This document shows positions 1 to 8,995 of a stretch of 64,000 nucleotides of DNA, in pieces. The stretch comes from Streptomyces ureilyticus. Lineage in GTDB: Bacteria; Actinomycetota; Actinomycetes; Streptomycetales; Streptomycetaceae. The stretch is taken from NCBI RefSeq assembly GCF_011045025.1, contig NZ_JAAKZX010000027.1, positions 1 through 64,000 of the forward strand, read 5' to 3'. A program made the position numbers and the translations under genes. Numbering within the stretch: position 1 is the first letter of the stretch; each line of letters starts with the position of its first letter. The notes beneath the pieces were generated by a model, which was not told the DNA's origin, made no database searches, and worked only from the letters and a program-made list of their open reading frames with translations.

Positions 1-322
1 TCGCGGGGTTCCGGGTGGCCAAGTCCTTTGAGCCTTGCCAACGGCGCCGCCATGACAGCCATACCCAGAACCCCTGGGCCCTCTGATCTTACGAATGACC
101 AGAGCAACCACCCTTGAAAGGTAGGACGAGCCATGAGCGTCCTCAGAAAAAGAGGCCAGAGGGTGAATAAGTCGTGGCAAATCGGGGCCTCACGCGGTCT
201 CAAAGTGGTGTCCATCATGCGAATGGCCGAGGGAAGGCGACCCTTACAGACGTAGGGTTGAAGGTGGGAGCGCTTGCGGGCAGGCCGCTCCCAGACAGCC
301 GCCTCGAGGGAGGTCCAGTTCA
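1..322. other. Upstream region of korA
   Basis: No recognisable gene reaches into this stretch from the left edge of the window. It contains one weak short reading frame (133-255) and the ribosome binding site of korA (GGGAGGT at 308-314). I see no clear promoter hexamers or hairpin. Confidence 0.5.
133..255 (+). CDS. Possible small ORF, 40 aa, unknown
   Basis: ATG preceded by a purine-rich AGGACGAG, followed by 40 codons ending in TAG 67 bases before korA. The product is basic, rich in Arg and Lys, with no signal peptide or known motif. It could be a leader ORF of the kor operon or chance. Only the reading frame and a plausible ribosome binding site support it. Confidence 0.2.
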   Translation: MSVLRKRGQRVNKSWQIGASRGLKVVSIMRMAEGRRPLQT

Positions 323-2254
323 GTGACCAGCCAGGTCAGTCCAACCGAACAGGCCGACGGAGCCGTCGTAGGAGAACAGCGCAAACCGGCGGGCGCGGGC
401 GCGAAAGACGTACGCCGCCTCGACCGGGTGATCATCCGGTTCGCGGGGGACTCGGGTGACGGTATGCAGCTCACCGGCGACCGCTTCACCTCGGAGACGG
501 CGTCGTTCGGCAACGACCTGTCGACGTTGCCGAACTTCCCCGCCGAGATCCGCGCGCCTGCCGGGACCCTGCCGGGCGTCTCGTCGTTCCAGCTGCACTT
601 CGCCGACCACGACATCCTCACGCCGGGCGACGCGCCGAACGTCCTCGTGGCGATGAACCCGGCCGCGCTGAAGGCCAACATCGGCGATGTGCCGCGCGGC
701 GCCGAGGTGATCGTCAACACGGACGAGTTCACCAAACGCGCGATGGCCAAGGTCGGCTACGCGGCTAGCCCGCTGGACGACGGCTCCCTGGACGGCTATC
801 ACGTCCACCCGGTGCCCCTCACCACGCTGACGGTCGAGGCGCTCAAGGAGTTCGACCTGTCCCGCAAGGAGGCCGAGCGCAGCAAGAACATGTTCGCGCT
901 GGGCCTGCTGAGCTGGATGTACCACCGGCCGACCGAGGGCACCGAGAAGTTCCTGAAGTCGAAGTTCGCCAAGAAGCCGGACATCGCGGCGGCCAACATC
1001 GCCGCCTTCCGCGCGGGCTGGAACTTCGGCGAGACCACCGAGGACTTCGCGGTCTCGTACGAGGTCGCCCCGGCCACGACGGCGTTCCCGACCGGTACGT
1101 ACCGGAACATCTCCGGGAACCTGGCCCTGTCCTACGGCCTGATCGCCGCCTCCCGCCAGGCGGACCTGCCGCTCTACCTGGGCTCGTACCCGATCACGCC
1201 GGCCTCGGACATCCTGCACGAGCTGTCCAAGCACAAGAACTTCGGCGTACGGACCTTCCAGGCCGAGGACGAGATCGCCGGCATCGGCGCGGCCCTGGGC
1301 GCGGCCTTCGGCGGCTCACTCGCCGTGACCACGACATCCGGTCCGGGCGTGGCCCTCAAGAGCGAGACCATCGGTCTGGCCGTGAGCCTCGAGCTGCCGC
1401 TCCTCGTGATCGACATCCAGCGCGGCGGCCCGTCCACCGGCCTGCCGACGAAGACCGAGCAGGCGGACCTGCTGCAGGCGATGTACGGGCGCAACGGCGA
1501 GGCCCCCGTCCCCGTCGTCGCCCCGCGCACACCCGCCGACTGCTTCGACGCGGCTCTGGAGGCCGCCCGGATCGCGGTCACCTACCGCACCCCGGTCTTC
1601 CTGCTGTCCGACGGCTACCTGGCCAACGGTTCCGAGCCCTGGCGCATCCCGGACATCGACGAACTCCCGGACCTGCGCACGCAGTTCGCGCAGGGCCCCA
1701 ACCACACCCTGGACGACGGCACCGAGGTCTTCTGGCCCTACAGACGCGACCCGCAGACCCTCGCTCGCCCGTGGGCGATCCCGGGCACGCCCGGCCTGGA
1801 GCACCGTATCGGCGGCATCGAGAAGCAGGACGGCACGGGCAACATCTCGTACGACCCGGCCAACCACGACTTCATGGTGCGTACGCGCCAGGCGAAGATC
1901 GACGGCATCGACGTCCCCGACATCGAGGTCGATGACCCGCACGGCGCGCGGATGCTCGTACTGGGCTGGGGGTCGACGTACGGGCCCATCACCGCGGCCG
2001 TACGACGGCTGCGCGCGGCCGGGGAGAGCATCGCGCAGGCTCATCTGCGCCATCTCAACCCGTTCCCGCGGAATCTCGGCGAGGTGCTGGGGCGTTACGA
2101 CAAGGTGGTGATCCCCGAGATGAATCTCGGTCAGCTCGCCACGCTCGTCCGGGCGAAGTACCTGGTGGACGCCCACTCCTACAACCAGGTCAACGGTATG
2201 CCGTTCAAGGCTGAGCAGCTCGCCACGGCTCTCAAGGAGGCCATCGATGGCTGA
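323..2254 (+). CDS. korA: 2-oxoacid:ferredoxin oxidoreductase, alpha subunit
   Basis: Likely oxidises 2-oxoglutarate (or a related 2-oxoacid) to the acyl-CoA with ferredoxin as electron acceptor, together with KorB. The 643-residue protein is a fused gamma-alpha subunit. The gamma domain starts near residue 35 with FAGDSGDGMQ. The alpha (pyrimidine-binding) domain begins near residue 263, with YPITPASD near 289 and GGPSTGLPTKTEQAD near 369, both typical of this family. The GTG start has GGGAGGT nine bases upstream. The stop overlaps the korB start by 8 bases, so the two are translationally coupled. In actinobacteria this enzyme can replace or supplement 2-oxoglutarate dehydrogenase. Substrate choice is inferred from the family. 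Confidence 0.93.
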   Translation: MTSQVSPTEQADGAVVGEQRKPAGAGAKDVRRLDRVIIRFAGDSGDGMQLTGDRFTSETASFGNDLSTLPNFPAEIRAPAGTLPGVSSFQLHFADHDILTPGDAPNVLVAMNPAALKANIGDVPRGAEVIVNTDEFTKRAMAKVGYAASPLDDGSLDGYHVHPVPLTTLTVEALKEFDLSRKEAERSKNMFALGLLSWMYHRPTEGTEKFLKSKFAKKPDIAAANIAAFRAGWNFGETTEDFAVSYEVAPATTAFPTGTYRNISGNLALSYGLIAASRQADLPLYLGSYPITPASDILHELSKHKNFGVRTFQAEDEIAGIGAALGAAFGGSLAVTTTSGPGVALKSETIGLAVSLELPLLVIDIQRGGPSTGLPTKTEQADLLQAMYGRNGEAPVPVVAPRTPADCFDAALEAARIAVTYRTPVFLLSDGYLANGSEPWRIPDIDELPDLRTQFAQGPNHTLDDGTEVFWPYRRDPQTLARPWAIPGTPGLEHRIGGIEKQDGTGNISYDPANHDFMVRTRQAKIDGIDVPDIEVDDPHGARMLVLGWGSTYGPITAAVRRLRAAGESIAQAHLRHLNPFPRNLGEVLGRYDKVVIPEMNLGQLATLVRAKYLVDAHSYNQVNGMPFKAEQLATALKEAIDG

Positions 2255-3326
2255 GACGACCACGGAAGGCTCGGGCACGATCGAGGCGCTTTCTCTGGTG
2301 CCCAAGACCGAGGCCAAGCAGTCCATGAAGGACTTCAAGTCCGATCAGGAAGTGCGCTGGTGCCCCGGCTGCGGTGACTACGCGGTGCTCGCCGCCGTGC
2401 AGGGGTTCATGCCCCAGCTCGGCCTGGCGAAGGAGAACATCGTCTTCGTCTCCGGCATCGGCTGCTCCTCCCGCTTCCCGTACTACATGAACACGTACGG
2501 GATGCACTCCATCCACGGCCGTGCGCCCGCCATCGCGACGGGCCTGGCCTCGTCCCGGCAGGACCTGTCCGTATGGGTCGTCACCGGTGACGGCGACGCG
2601 CTGTCCATCGGCGGGAACCACCTGATCCACGCCCTGCGCCGGAACGTCAACCTGAAGATCCTGCTCTTCAACAACCGGATCTACGGCTTGACGAAGGGTC
2701 AGTACTCCCCGACCTCCGAGGTCGGCAAGATCACGAAGTCGACGCCGATGGGTTCGCTGGACGCGCCCTTCAACCCGGTCTCGCTGGCCATCGGCGCTGA
2801 GGCGTCGTTCGTGGCGCGCACCGTGGACTCCGACCGCAAGCACCTCACGGAGGTCCTGCGCCAGGCCGCCGCCCACCCTGGCACGGCCCTGGTCGAGATC
2901 TACCAGAACTGCAACATCTTCAACGACGGCGCCTTCGAGGCCCTGAAGGACAAGCAGCAGGCCGAGGAGGCGGTCATCCGCCTCCAGCACGGCCAGCCCA
3001 TCCGCTTCGGAACGGACGGCGCGAAGGGGGTTGTACGGGATCAGCTGACGGGCGACCTGAAGGTCGTCACCGTCACCCCGGAGAACGAGGAGCAGATCCT
3101 GGTTCACGACGCGCACTCGCCGTCCCCCACGACGGCGTTCGCCCTGTCACGCCTGGCCGACCCGGACACGCTGCACCACACTCCGATCGGCGTCTTCCGC
3201 TCGGTGGACCGGCCGGTGTACGACACCCTGATGTCGGACCAGCTGGACACGGCGATCGAGCAGAACGGGAAGGGCGACCTGGCCGCGCTGCTGGCGGGCG
3301 GGGACACCTGGACTGTCGTGGGCTGA
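2247..3326 (+). CDS. korB: 2-oxoacid:ferredoxin oxidoreductase, beta subunit
   Basis: TPP- and Fe-S-binding partner of KorA. At 359 residues it matches KorB length. RWCPGCGDY near residue 37 supplies the first cluster cysteines; GDGDALSIGGNH near 115 followed by NNRIYGLTKGQ near 143 is the TPP/Mg binding segment. There is no fused ferredoxin domain, so a separate ferredoxin must take the electrons. It begins inside the end of korA (ATG within the last 8 bases) and is followed by a weak hairpin at 3332-3354, suggesting a two-gene operon. Confidence 0.93.
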   Translation: MAETTTEGSGTIEALSLVPKTEAKQSMKDFKSDQEVRWCPGCGDYAVLAAVQGFMPQLGLAKENIVFVSGIGCSSRFPYYMNTYGMHSIHGRAPAIATGLASSRQDLSVWVVTGDGDALSIGGNHLIHALRRNVNLKILLFNNRIYGLTKGQYSPTSEVGKITKSTPMGSLDAPFNPVSLAIGAEASFVARTVDSDRKHLTEVLRQAAAHPGTALVEIYQNCNIFNDGAFEALKDKQQAEEAVIRLQHGQPIRFGTDGAKGVVRDQLTGDLKVVTVTPENEEQILVHDAHSPSPTTAFALSRLADPDTLHHTPIGVFRSVDRPVYDTLMSDQLDTAIEQNGKGDLAALLAGGDTWTVVG

Positions 3327-3331
3327 CCGAT

Positions 3332-3354
3332 AGTTGGCCTTCAGAGGGCCGACT
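3332..3354 (+). terminator. Weak candidate terminator after korB
   Basis: AGTTGGCC and GGCCGACT form an 8-bp stem with one G-U pair around a 7-base loop, directly after the korB stop. There is no T-tract, as is usual in Streptomyces. Confidence 0.35.
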
Positions 3355-3415
3355 GGTGGTTGTGCTTGAGGGCCACTGACCGGCAGTTGAGCTTGAGGAC
3401 TTGGGCGCCGCCGGG

Positions 3416-3820
3416 CTATCCCCTGGCGGCGTCGTACTCTTCGCGCGCCTTCAGCACCGCGTCCATGCGGCGCGACGTCCAGTCGGCCAGCGCCTGCACC
3501 TGCTCGGCGGCCTCGCGGCCCAGGTCCGTCAGCGAGTAGTCCACCCTCGGCGGGATCACCGGCTTGGCGTCCCGGTGGACCAGTCCGTCCCGCTCCAGTG
3601 TCTGCAACGTCTGCGTGAGCATCTTCTCGCTGACGCGCCCGATGGCACGGCGCAGCTCGCTGAAGCGGTGCGGGCGGTCCAGGAGCTGGATCAGCACCAG
3701 GACACCCCAGCGGCTGGTGACGTGTTCCAGCACGAGGCGGTGCGGGCACATCGCCTCGCCCTCGACGTTCCATTTGCTGACTGCTGCGGGAGTGGTGACA
3801 ACTACATCGCTTACGGCCAT
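3416..3820 (-). CDS. HxlR/DUF24-family regulator (QorR/YtfH-like)
   Basis: Winged-helix DNA-binding protein of 134 residues. The wing-helix segment runs about 34-84 (VTSRWGVLVLIQLL then FSELRRAIGRVSEKML), characteristic of HxlR proteins. Cys25, just before helix 1 (EAMCPHR), sits where YodB, HypR and QorR carry their redox-sensing cysteine. The gene is divergent from the QorB-type reductase gene starting at 3912, the same arrangement as E. coli ytfH-qorB and Corynebacterium qorR-qor2. It probably represses both genes and is inactivated by diamide or quinone electrophiles; that mechanism is inferred. A 25-bp imperfect palindrome lies 4 bases upstream of its start. Confidence 0.88.
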   Translation of the reverse strand: MAVSDVVVTTPAAVSKWNVEGEAMCPHRLVLEHVTSRWGVLVLIQLLDRPHRFSELRRAIGRVSEKMLTQTLQTLERDGLVHRDAKPVIPPRVDYSLTDLGREAAEQVQALADWTSRRMDAVLKAREEYDAARG

Positions 3821-3823
3821 GCC

Positions 3824-3848
3824 AGTACCTTACTTCAAAGTGGGTACT
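3824..3848. promoter_or_regulatory. Candidate HxlR operator
   Basis: A 25-bp imperfect inverted repeat: AGTACCTTACTT, one central base, AAAGTGGGTACT. Eight of 12 positions pair. It lies between the divergent regulator and qorB-like genes. A second related half-site, AGTACGTACCCAC, lies at 3878-3890, close to the qorB-like ribosome binding site. The arrangement fits autoregulation plus repression of the neighbour. Confidence 0.5.
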
Positions 3849-3911
3849 TTCGGATAGTTAGTGCAGCCCCTAGGGTTAGTACGTACCCACACCACAAGGA
3901 GCTGCAACATC

Positions 3912-4766
3912 ATGAGCATCGTCGTCACCGGAGCCACCGGAAACCTCGGCCGTCACGTCATCGAAGGGCTGCTGGAGAAGGTCCCGGCCGACCAGATCAC
4001 GGCTGTCGCCCGCAGCGAGGAGAAGGCCGCGGACTACGCAGCCCGCGGCGTGAAGATAGCGATCGCCGACTACAGCGCTCCCGAGACCTTCGACAACGTC
4101 TTCTCCGCCGGCGACAAGGTGTTGCTCATCTCCGGCAGCGAAATCGGCAACGACCGCGTGGGCCAGCACAAGGCCGTCCTCGAAGCCGCCAAGGCCGCCG
4201 GAGTCGCGCTCCTCGCGTACACCAGCGCTCCCGGCAGCCTGACCGCCGCACTGGCCGACGACCATCGGGGCACCGAGGCCGCGATCCTCGAGTCCGGCGT
4301 GACGTACACCCTGCTGCGCAACGGCTGGTACCACGAGAACTACACCGAGAGCCTGGGCCAGGTCCTGGAGCACGGCGCCGTCGTCCAGGCCGCCGGCGAG
4401 GGCAGGGTCTCCTCGGCCTCCCGCGCGGACTACGCGGCCGCCGCCGTGGCCGTGCTGACGGGTGAGGGCCACGAGAACAAGACGTACGAACTGGGCGGCG
4501 ACACCGCCTGGAGCTTCGCCGAGTACGCGGCCGAGGTGGCCAAGCAGTCCGGCAAGGAGATCGCGTACAGCCCCGTATCCGTCGAGGTCTTCACGGGCAT
4601 CCTGACCGGCGTCGGCCTGCCCGAACCGGTCGCGGCGACCATCGCCGGAGTGGACGTGTCCGTCGAGAAGGGCGAGCTGGTCGTCACCAGCGGCGACCTG
4701 TCCCGGCTGACCGGCCGCCCGACCACCCCGATCGCGGACTCGATCGCGGCGGCACTCAAGGGCTGA
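3912..4766 (+). CDS. NmrA-like NAD(P)H quinone oxidoreductase (QorB-type)
   Basis: Predicted to reduce quinones with NADPH. The 284-residue protein starts VVTGATGNLGRHVIEGLL, a Rossmann GxTGxxG motif, and closely resembles E. coli QorB (YtfG) along its length, including TLLRNGWYHENYTESL and RADYAAAAVAVL. The ATG at 3912 is chosen because AAGGAG (3896-3901) lies 10 bases upstream; an in-frame upstream extension lacks such a site. It is divergent from an HxlR regulator whose Cys25 is positioned as a redox sensor, so induction by electrophiles is likely. QorB identity is from remembered family sequence. Confidence 0.87.
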   Translation: MSIVVTGATGNLGRHVIEGLLEKVPADQITAVARSEEKAADYAARGVKIAIADYSAPETFDNVFSAGDKVLLISGSEIGNDRVGQHKAVLEAAKAAGVALLAYTSAPGSLTAALADDHRGTEAAILESGVTYTLLRNGWYHENYTESLGQVLEHGAVVQAAGEGRVSSASRADYAAAAVAVLTGEGHENKTYELGGDTAWSFAEYAAEVAKQSGKEIAYSPVSVEVFTGILTGVGLPEPVAATIAGVDVSVEKGELVVTSGDLSRLTGRPTTPIADSIAAALKG

Positions 4767-4803
4767 CCTGCTTGGTGATCCTCCCCACCCTCGCTTGTAA
4801 TGA

Positions 4804-4820
4804 CCGTATCGTGGATACGG
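4804..4820. repeat. Perfect inverted repeat upstream of rarD
   Basis: CCGTATC, 3-base spacer, GATACGG. It sits 77 bases before the rarD start and 38 after the qorB-like stop. It could be an operator or a short hairpin; no regulator gene is adjacent on this side. Confidence 0.35.
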
Positions 4821-4896
4821 CCATGACAGGCGGGGGCGTTCGGCGCTACCGTCGTGAACGGCTGCGCGCTCGCAGCCGCGCGAGAGGGGAGAGGCC

Positions 4897-5865
4897 GTGT
4901 CGGTGGAGACCAGGGGTGAGCGGCGGATAGGTCTGCTGAACGGCTTCGCGGCGTACGGCATGTGGGGGCTCGTCCCCCTCTTCTGGCCGCTCCTCGAGCC
5001 CGCCGGCGCTGTCGAGATCCTCGCCCACCGCATGGTGTGGTCACTCGGCTTCGTCGCGATCGCGCTCCTGGTGATACGGCGCTGGGCCTGGGCCGGCGAA
5101 CTGCTGCGGCAGCCGCGCAGACTGGGCCTGATCGCGATCGCGGCCACCGTGATCACCATCAACTGGGGCGTCTACATCTGGGCCGTGAACACCGGCCATG
5201 TGGTGGAGGCGTCCCTCGGCTACTTCATCAACCCGCTCGTCACCATCGCGATGGGTGTTCTGCTCCTGAAGGAGAGGCTGCGGCCCGCCCAATGGGCGGC
5301 GGTCGGCATCGGCTTCGCCGCCGTTCTCGTGCTGACCATCGGGTACGGGCAGCCGCCCTGGATCTCCCTCTGCCTCGCCTTCTCCTTCGCGACGTACGGG
5401 CTGGTGAAGAAGAAGGTGAACCTCGGCGGTCTGGAGTCGCTGGCCGCGGAGACGGCGATCCAGTTCCTGCCCGCGCTCGGCTATCTGCTGTGGCTGGCGG
5501 GGCAGGGCGACATGGCGTTCGGAGCCGAGGGCGCCGGGCACGCGGCGCTGCTGGCCGCGACCGGTGTGGTGACGGCGGCGCCGCTCGTCTGCTTCGGGGC
5601 GGCGGCGATCCGCGTACCGCTGTCGACACTCGGGCTGCTCCAGTACCTGGCACCGGTGCTGCAGTTCCTGCTCGGCGTCCTGTACTTCCGCGAGGCCATG
5701 CCCGCCGAGCGGTGGGCCGGGTTCGCGCTGGTGTGGGCCGCGCTGTCGCTGCTGACATGGGACGCGCTGCGGACGTCACGCCGGGCGCGGCTGACTCTGC
5801 AGGCGGCGGGCGTCGACGTGGACGTCCCGGAGATCCAGAAGCCGGCCTCGAGCCCCAGGCTTTGA
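4897..5865 (+). CDS. rarD: EamA-family permease RarD
   Basis: Integral membrane protein of 322 residues with about ten hydrophobic helices in two EamA-type halves. The N-terminal segment (GLLNGFAAYGMWGLVPLFWP, then EILAHRMVWSL) is the RarD signature; INWGVYIWAVNTGHVVEASLGYFINPL is also typical. Substrate is unknown; family members were linked to chloramphenicol resistance and metabolite export. The GTG start follows GAGAGGGGAGAGG. It is convergent with the pobA-like gene. Confidence 0.88.
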   Translation: MSVETRGERRIGLLNGFAAYGMWGLVPLFWPLLEPAGAVEILAHRMVWSLGFVAIALLVIRRWAWAGELLRQPRRLGLIAIAATVITINWGVYIWAVNTGHVVEASLGYFINPLVTIAMGVLLLKERLRPAQWAAVGIGFAAVLVLTIGYGQPPWISLCLAFSFATYGLVKKKVNLGGLESLAAETAIQFLPALGYLLWLAGQGDMAFGAEGAGHAALLAATGVVTAAPLVCFGAAAIRVPLSTLGLLQYLAPVLQFLLGVLYFREAMPAERWAGFALVWAALSLLTWDALRTSRRARLTLQAAGVDVDVPEIQKPASSPRL

Positions 5866-5888
5866 AGCGACGCCCGAAGTCGGTGATC

Positions 5889-5957
5889 GGCGTCCTTGCC
5901 GTCGTCAGTACGTCAGTAATCCGCAATCCCGTACGTCAGTAATCAGCGTCCTTGCCG
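5889..5957. repeat. Direct repeats between rarD and pobA ends
   Basis: GTACGTCAGTAATC occurs at 5908-5921 and 5931-5944, and GCGTCCTTGCCG at 5890-5901 and 5946-5957. The right-hand copies include the pobA stop codon and last codons; the left-hand copies are a rearranged partial duplicate of them in the intergenic space. Confidence 0.6.
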
Positions 5958-7159
5958 ATGTACAACCCCGCGAACGCGGCAGCCGCGGCGGCTGAGGCAA
6001 GAGTCCGCCGCAGCCGGGCCGCGGTTATGCCCGCCTGGAACGGGTCGCCGGACGAGGCTCCGTGGTAGATGTCCGACAGCCACATCGAGAACTCCTGATA
6101 CTGCCACACCCTCCCCAGACAGGCAGCCGAGTAACCGCTGAGCCCGCTCTCATCGCCCTTGCCGCAGTACGCGATGAGTGCGTCGCCGAGCAGCAGGGCG
6201 TCGTGGATCGCGAGGTTCATGCCCTTCGCGCCGATCGGCGCCAGGAGGTGCGCCGCGTCTCCGGCCAGATACAGCCGCCCGTACCCCATCGGCTCCACCA
6301 CGTAGTTGTGCATGTCCAGGACCCGTTTCTCGATCAGCCGCCCCTCGGTGAGCGGCTGGGCCCCGTCCGCCGCGAGCCGCTCGTGGAGCTCGGCCCAGAC
6401 GCGTTCGTGGGACCAGTTCTCGGGGTCGTCGCCGGGCGGGCACTCCAGGTAGTAGCGGGTGACCTGCGGGCTGCGGGCCATATGTCCGGCGAAGCCCCGT
6501 GGGTGGACACCGAAGACGACGCAGTCGTTGGACGGCGGCGCCTCGGCGAGCAGCGCCAGCCAGCCGATGCCGTACTCGTGCCGGGCGATGCCGACATGCT
6601 CCGGCGGCAGGCAGGCCCGGGTGACACCGCGCGCACCGTCGCAGCCCGCGACGGCCGCACAGTCGAGTCGTACGCGCTCACCCGTGTCCGGATCCGTGTA
6701 CGACACCGAAGGCTGATCCGAGTCGATGGCGTACACCTCCACGTCGCGTACGCCGAAACGGATGTCACCGCCCCGCTCGTCCGCGTACACGCGCACCAGG
6801 TCCGTCACCAACAGCGGCTGAGGATAGGCGAAGTGGTGGTGCCCGGACAGGTCGCCGTACCGGAACCTGTGCCGCTCCCTCGCGAACCGGAACTCGCACT
6901 CGCTGTGCACCTGGGCGTTCTCCAGCAGCCGGTCGGCAAGGCCACGTCGCTCCAGGGCGCGCACCGCCCACTCCTCCAGAAAGCCCGCGCGGGGCCGCTG
7001 TTCGATGAACTCCCTGCTCTCCGTCTCCAGCACCACACAGTCGACGGAGGCGGCACGCAGGATGTTGGCGACAGTGAGACCGGCGGGACCGGCCCCCACG
7101 ACGACGACCAAGGTGCGCTCTGTGCGCTCTGTGGAGGTGGGGGCGGCGGTGTCCGTCAT
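5936..7159 (-). CDS. pobA: FAD-dependent aromatic hydroxylase, 4-hydroxybenzoate 3-monooxygenase type
   Basis: Class A flavoprotein monooxygenase, 407 residues, predicted to convert 4-hydroxybenzoate to protocatechuate with NAD(P)H and O2. FAD motif VVVVGAGPAGLTVANIL is near residue 20; RPRAGFLEEW matches the RxRAGxLE segment of PobA; DCAAVAGCDGARG carries the DG motif; YLAGDAAHLLAPIGAKGMNLA is the second FAD (GD) motif near residue 290. It lies 49 bases downstream of an MFS transporter gene on the same strand. No pca genes or PobR regulator are nearby, so the exact aromatic substrate is less certain than the family. Confidence 0.83.
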   Translation of the reverse strand: MTDTAAPTSTERTERTLVVVVGAGPAGLTVANILRAASVDCVVLETESREFIEQRPRAGFLEEWAVRALERRGLADRLLENAQVHSECEFRFARERHRFRYGDLSGHHHFAYPQPLLVTDLVRVYADERGGDIRFGVRDVEVYAIDSDQPSVSYTDPDTGERVRLDCAAVAGCDGARGVTRACLPPEHVGIARHEYGIGWLALLAEAPPSNDCVVFGVHPRGFAGHMARSPQVTRYYLECPPGDDPENWSHERVWAELHERLAADGAQPLTEGRLIEKRVLDMHNYVVEPMGYGRLYLAGDAAHLLAPIGAKGMNLAIHDALLLGDALIAYCGKGDESGLSGYSAACLGRVWQYQEFSMWLSDIYHGASSGDPFQAGITAARLRRTLASAAAAAAFAGLYIGKDADY

Positions 7160-7208
7160 GGGGACATTATGTCGGCGGTCACCGCGCTGTGTGACGTGCC
7201 GTGCATCC

Positions 7209-8780
7209 TCAACTCACCGATTTCTGGGCGGGGTTGGCGCCAGCTCCGTCGCTCGCCCCGGCAGTCACTCCGGCCACCCGCCTCCCCCGACCGCCACGCA
7301 AGCCGAAGGACGAGAGCAGAGCGCCCAGCGTCACCATCGCCACGGGCACGATCAGTGCCGTACGGAACGCGGACAGGGTGGACTCGGGGTCCGAACCCGA
7401 GGAGGAGGCCAGGCCGTACACGGCCGTCACCGCCGAGATGCCGAGCGCCGCGCCGAACTGGGTCGCGGTGTTCAACAGGCCGCCCGCCAGGCCCTGTTCG
7501 GACTCCGTTACTCCGTCCGTCGCCGCGATCGTGAGCGGACCGTAGGCCAGCGCGAAGGCGATGCCCGCGATGAGCAGGGTGGGGAACATCGCGACGTACG
7601 TCCAGTCCATGCCGACCGGCAGGAAGAGCCCGTACGCGACGATCCCCAGGACGAAGCCGCCGAGGATCACCCGGCCGTTGCCGAACCGGTTGACCAGGCG
7701 GGGCGTGAGCGTCGGCGCGAGAATCGCGTCGCAGCCCATCACCACCAGGGCGATCGCCGTCTGGAGGGAGGAACAGCCGCGCAGTTCCTGCAGATAGAGC
7801 GTGACGACGAACTGGAAGCCGAAGAAGGCGCCGACGAAGAGCAGCGCCCCGAGGTCGGCCCGAACGACTGACGCCTTGCGCAGAATGCCCAGGCGCACGA
7901 GGGGCGCGGGGCTGCGGCGTTCGACGACGACGAACGCGGTGGCGAGGAGCGCAGCGACAACGGCGGCCCCGATCGTCAACTGCCAACCGTCCAGGCCGTG
8001 TTCGAGTCGTATGACGGCGTACGCGGCGAGCAGCATGGCTCCGGCGGCGGTAACGGCGCCGAGGAAGTCGAAGCCTTGGTGGCTGACTGCGGCATGGTGG
8101 CCGGTCGCGGCCGGGCGGACGGCTGCGATCTCGCGGTCGGCTGCGATCTCGCCGACGGCTGCGGCTGTTTCTGTCGTACGGGGCTGGGGGCGCCCGTCCG
8201 CTGTCCCCTGCCGGCCTCCGCCGGTCTCGGCCGGAATCAGGCGTACCGCCGCGGCCAGGATCACCGCCGCCAGCAGCACCGGTGCGAAGAAGACCCAGCG
8301 CCAGCCGAGTTGGGTCAACAGGCCGCCGATGACCAGGCCGAGGGAGAAGCCGCCGGCCCCCGTGCCCGCGAAGACGAGCAGGGCCTTGTTGCGCTGCGGG
8401 CCCTCCTCGTACGAGGTCGTGATCAGGGACAGCGCGGCCGGAGTCATGAAGGCCGCCGAGACACCCGTGACGAAACGGGCGACGATCAGCATCCAGCCTT
8501 CCGTGGCGAACCCGCCGAGACCCGAGAAGGCGAGGAAGACGGTCAGCCAGGTGAGGAACATCCGGCGTCTGCCCAGGAGGTCGGCCGCCCGACCGCCGAG
8601 CAGGGTGAAGCCGGCGTAGCCGAGCACGTACGCGCTGATCACCCACGCCGCCGCGTTCGTGGACAGGTCGAGATCGGCTCGGATGGAGGGGATCGCGACG
8701 GCCAGCATGGCGACGTCGATGCCCTCTAGGAAGATCGTTCCGCAGAGAACGAGCAGCAGGGCCCAGGCACGGGTGCCCAT
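7209..8780 (-). CDS. MFS transporter, DHA2-like (14 TM)
   Basis: 523-residue membrane protein with about 14 hydrophobic helices. The first helix reads LLLVLCGTIFLEGIDVAML; motif A (GGRAADLLGRRRM) follows helix 2; GFSLGLVIGGLL lies in helix 5. This is the layout of drug:proton antiporters. The ATG at 8780 is preferred over an ATG 12 codons upstream because AAGGAG lies 8 bases before it. The next gene downstream is the pobA-like hydroxylase (49-base gap), so the transporter may move an aromatic substrate or product; that is inference. Confidence 0.85.
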   Translation of the reverse strand: MGTRAWALLLVLCGTIFLEGIDVAMLAVAIPSIRADLDLSTNAAAWVISAYVLGYAGFTLLGGRAADLLGRRRMFLTWLTVFLAFSGLGGFATEGWMLIVARFVTGVSAAFMTPAALSLITTSYEEGPQRNKALLVFAGTGAGGFSLGLVIGGLLTQLGWRWVFFAPVLLAAVILAAAVRLIPAETGGGRQGTADGRPQPRTTETAAAVGEIAADREIAAVRPAATGHHAAVSHQGFDFLGAVTAAGAMLLAAYAVIRLEHGLDGWQLTIGAAVVAALLATAFVVVERRSPAPLVRLGILRKASVVRADLGALLFVGAFFGFQFVVTLYLQELRGCSSLQTAIALVVMGCDAILAPTLTPRLVNRFGNGRVILGGFVLGIVAYGLFLPVGMDWTYVAMFPTLLIAGIAFALAYGPLTIAATDGVTESEQGLAGGLLNTATQFGAALGISAVTAVYGLASSSGSDPESTLSAFRTALIVPVAMVTLGALLSSFGLRGGRGRRVAGVTAGASDGAGANPAQKSVS

Positions 8781-8995
8781 GGCGGGACTCCTTCGAGACA
8801 GAGGGCGGCGAGGCACATGCGGTTACTCGATGGAGGGTCGGTGTCGTCCTCTTGTAACCATGGCCAGCCTGCGGCAGCTTCCAAGGCTCATCAATCGAAT
8901 TAGCCGCGGCGTATGACGCCGCCGAGAGTGGGAGAGGGCAGGGGTAGCGGGGCGAAAACCCCGTGCGGAACCCCCATCCGACGTACCGTCCCTCC

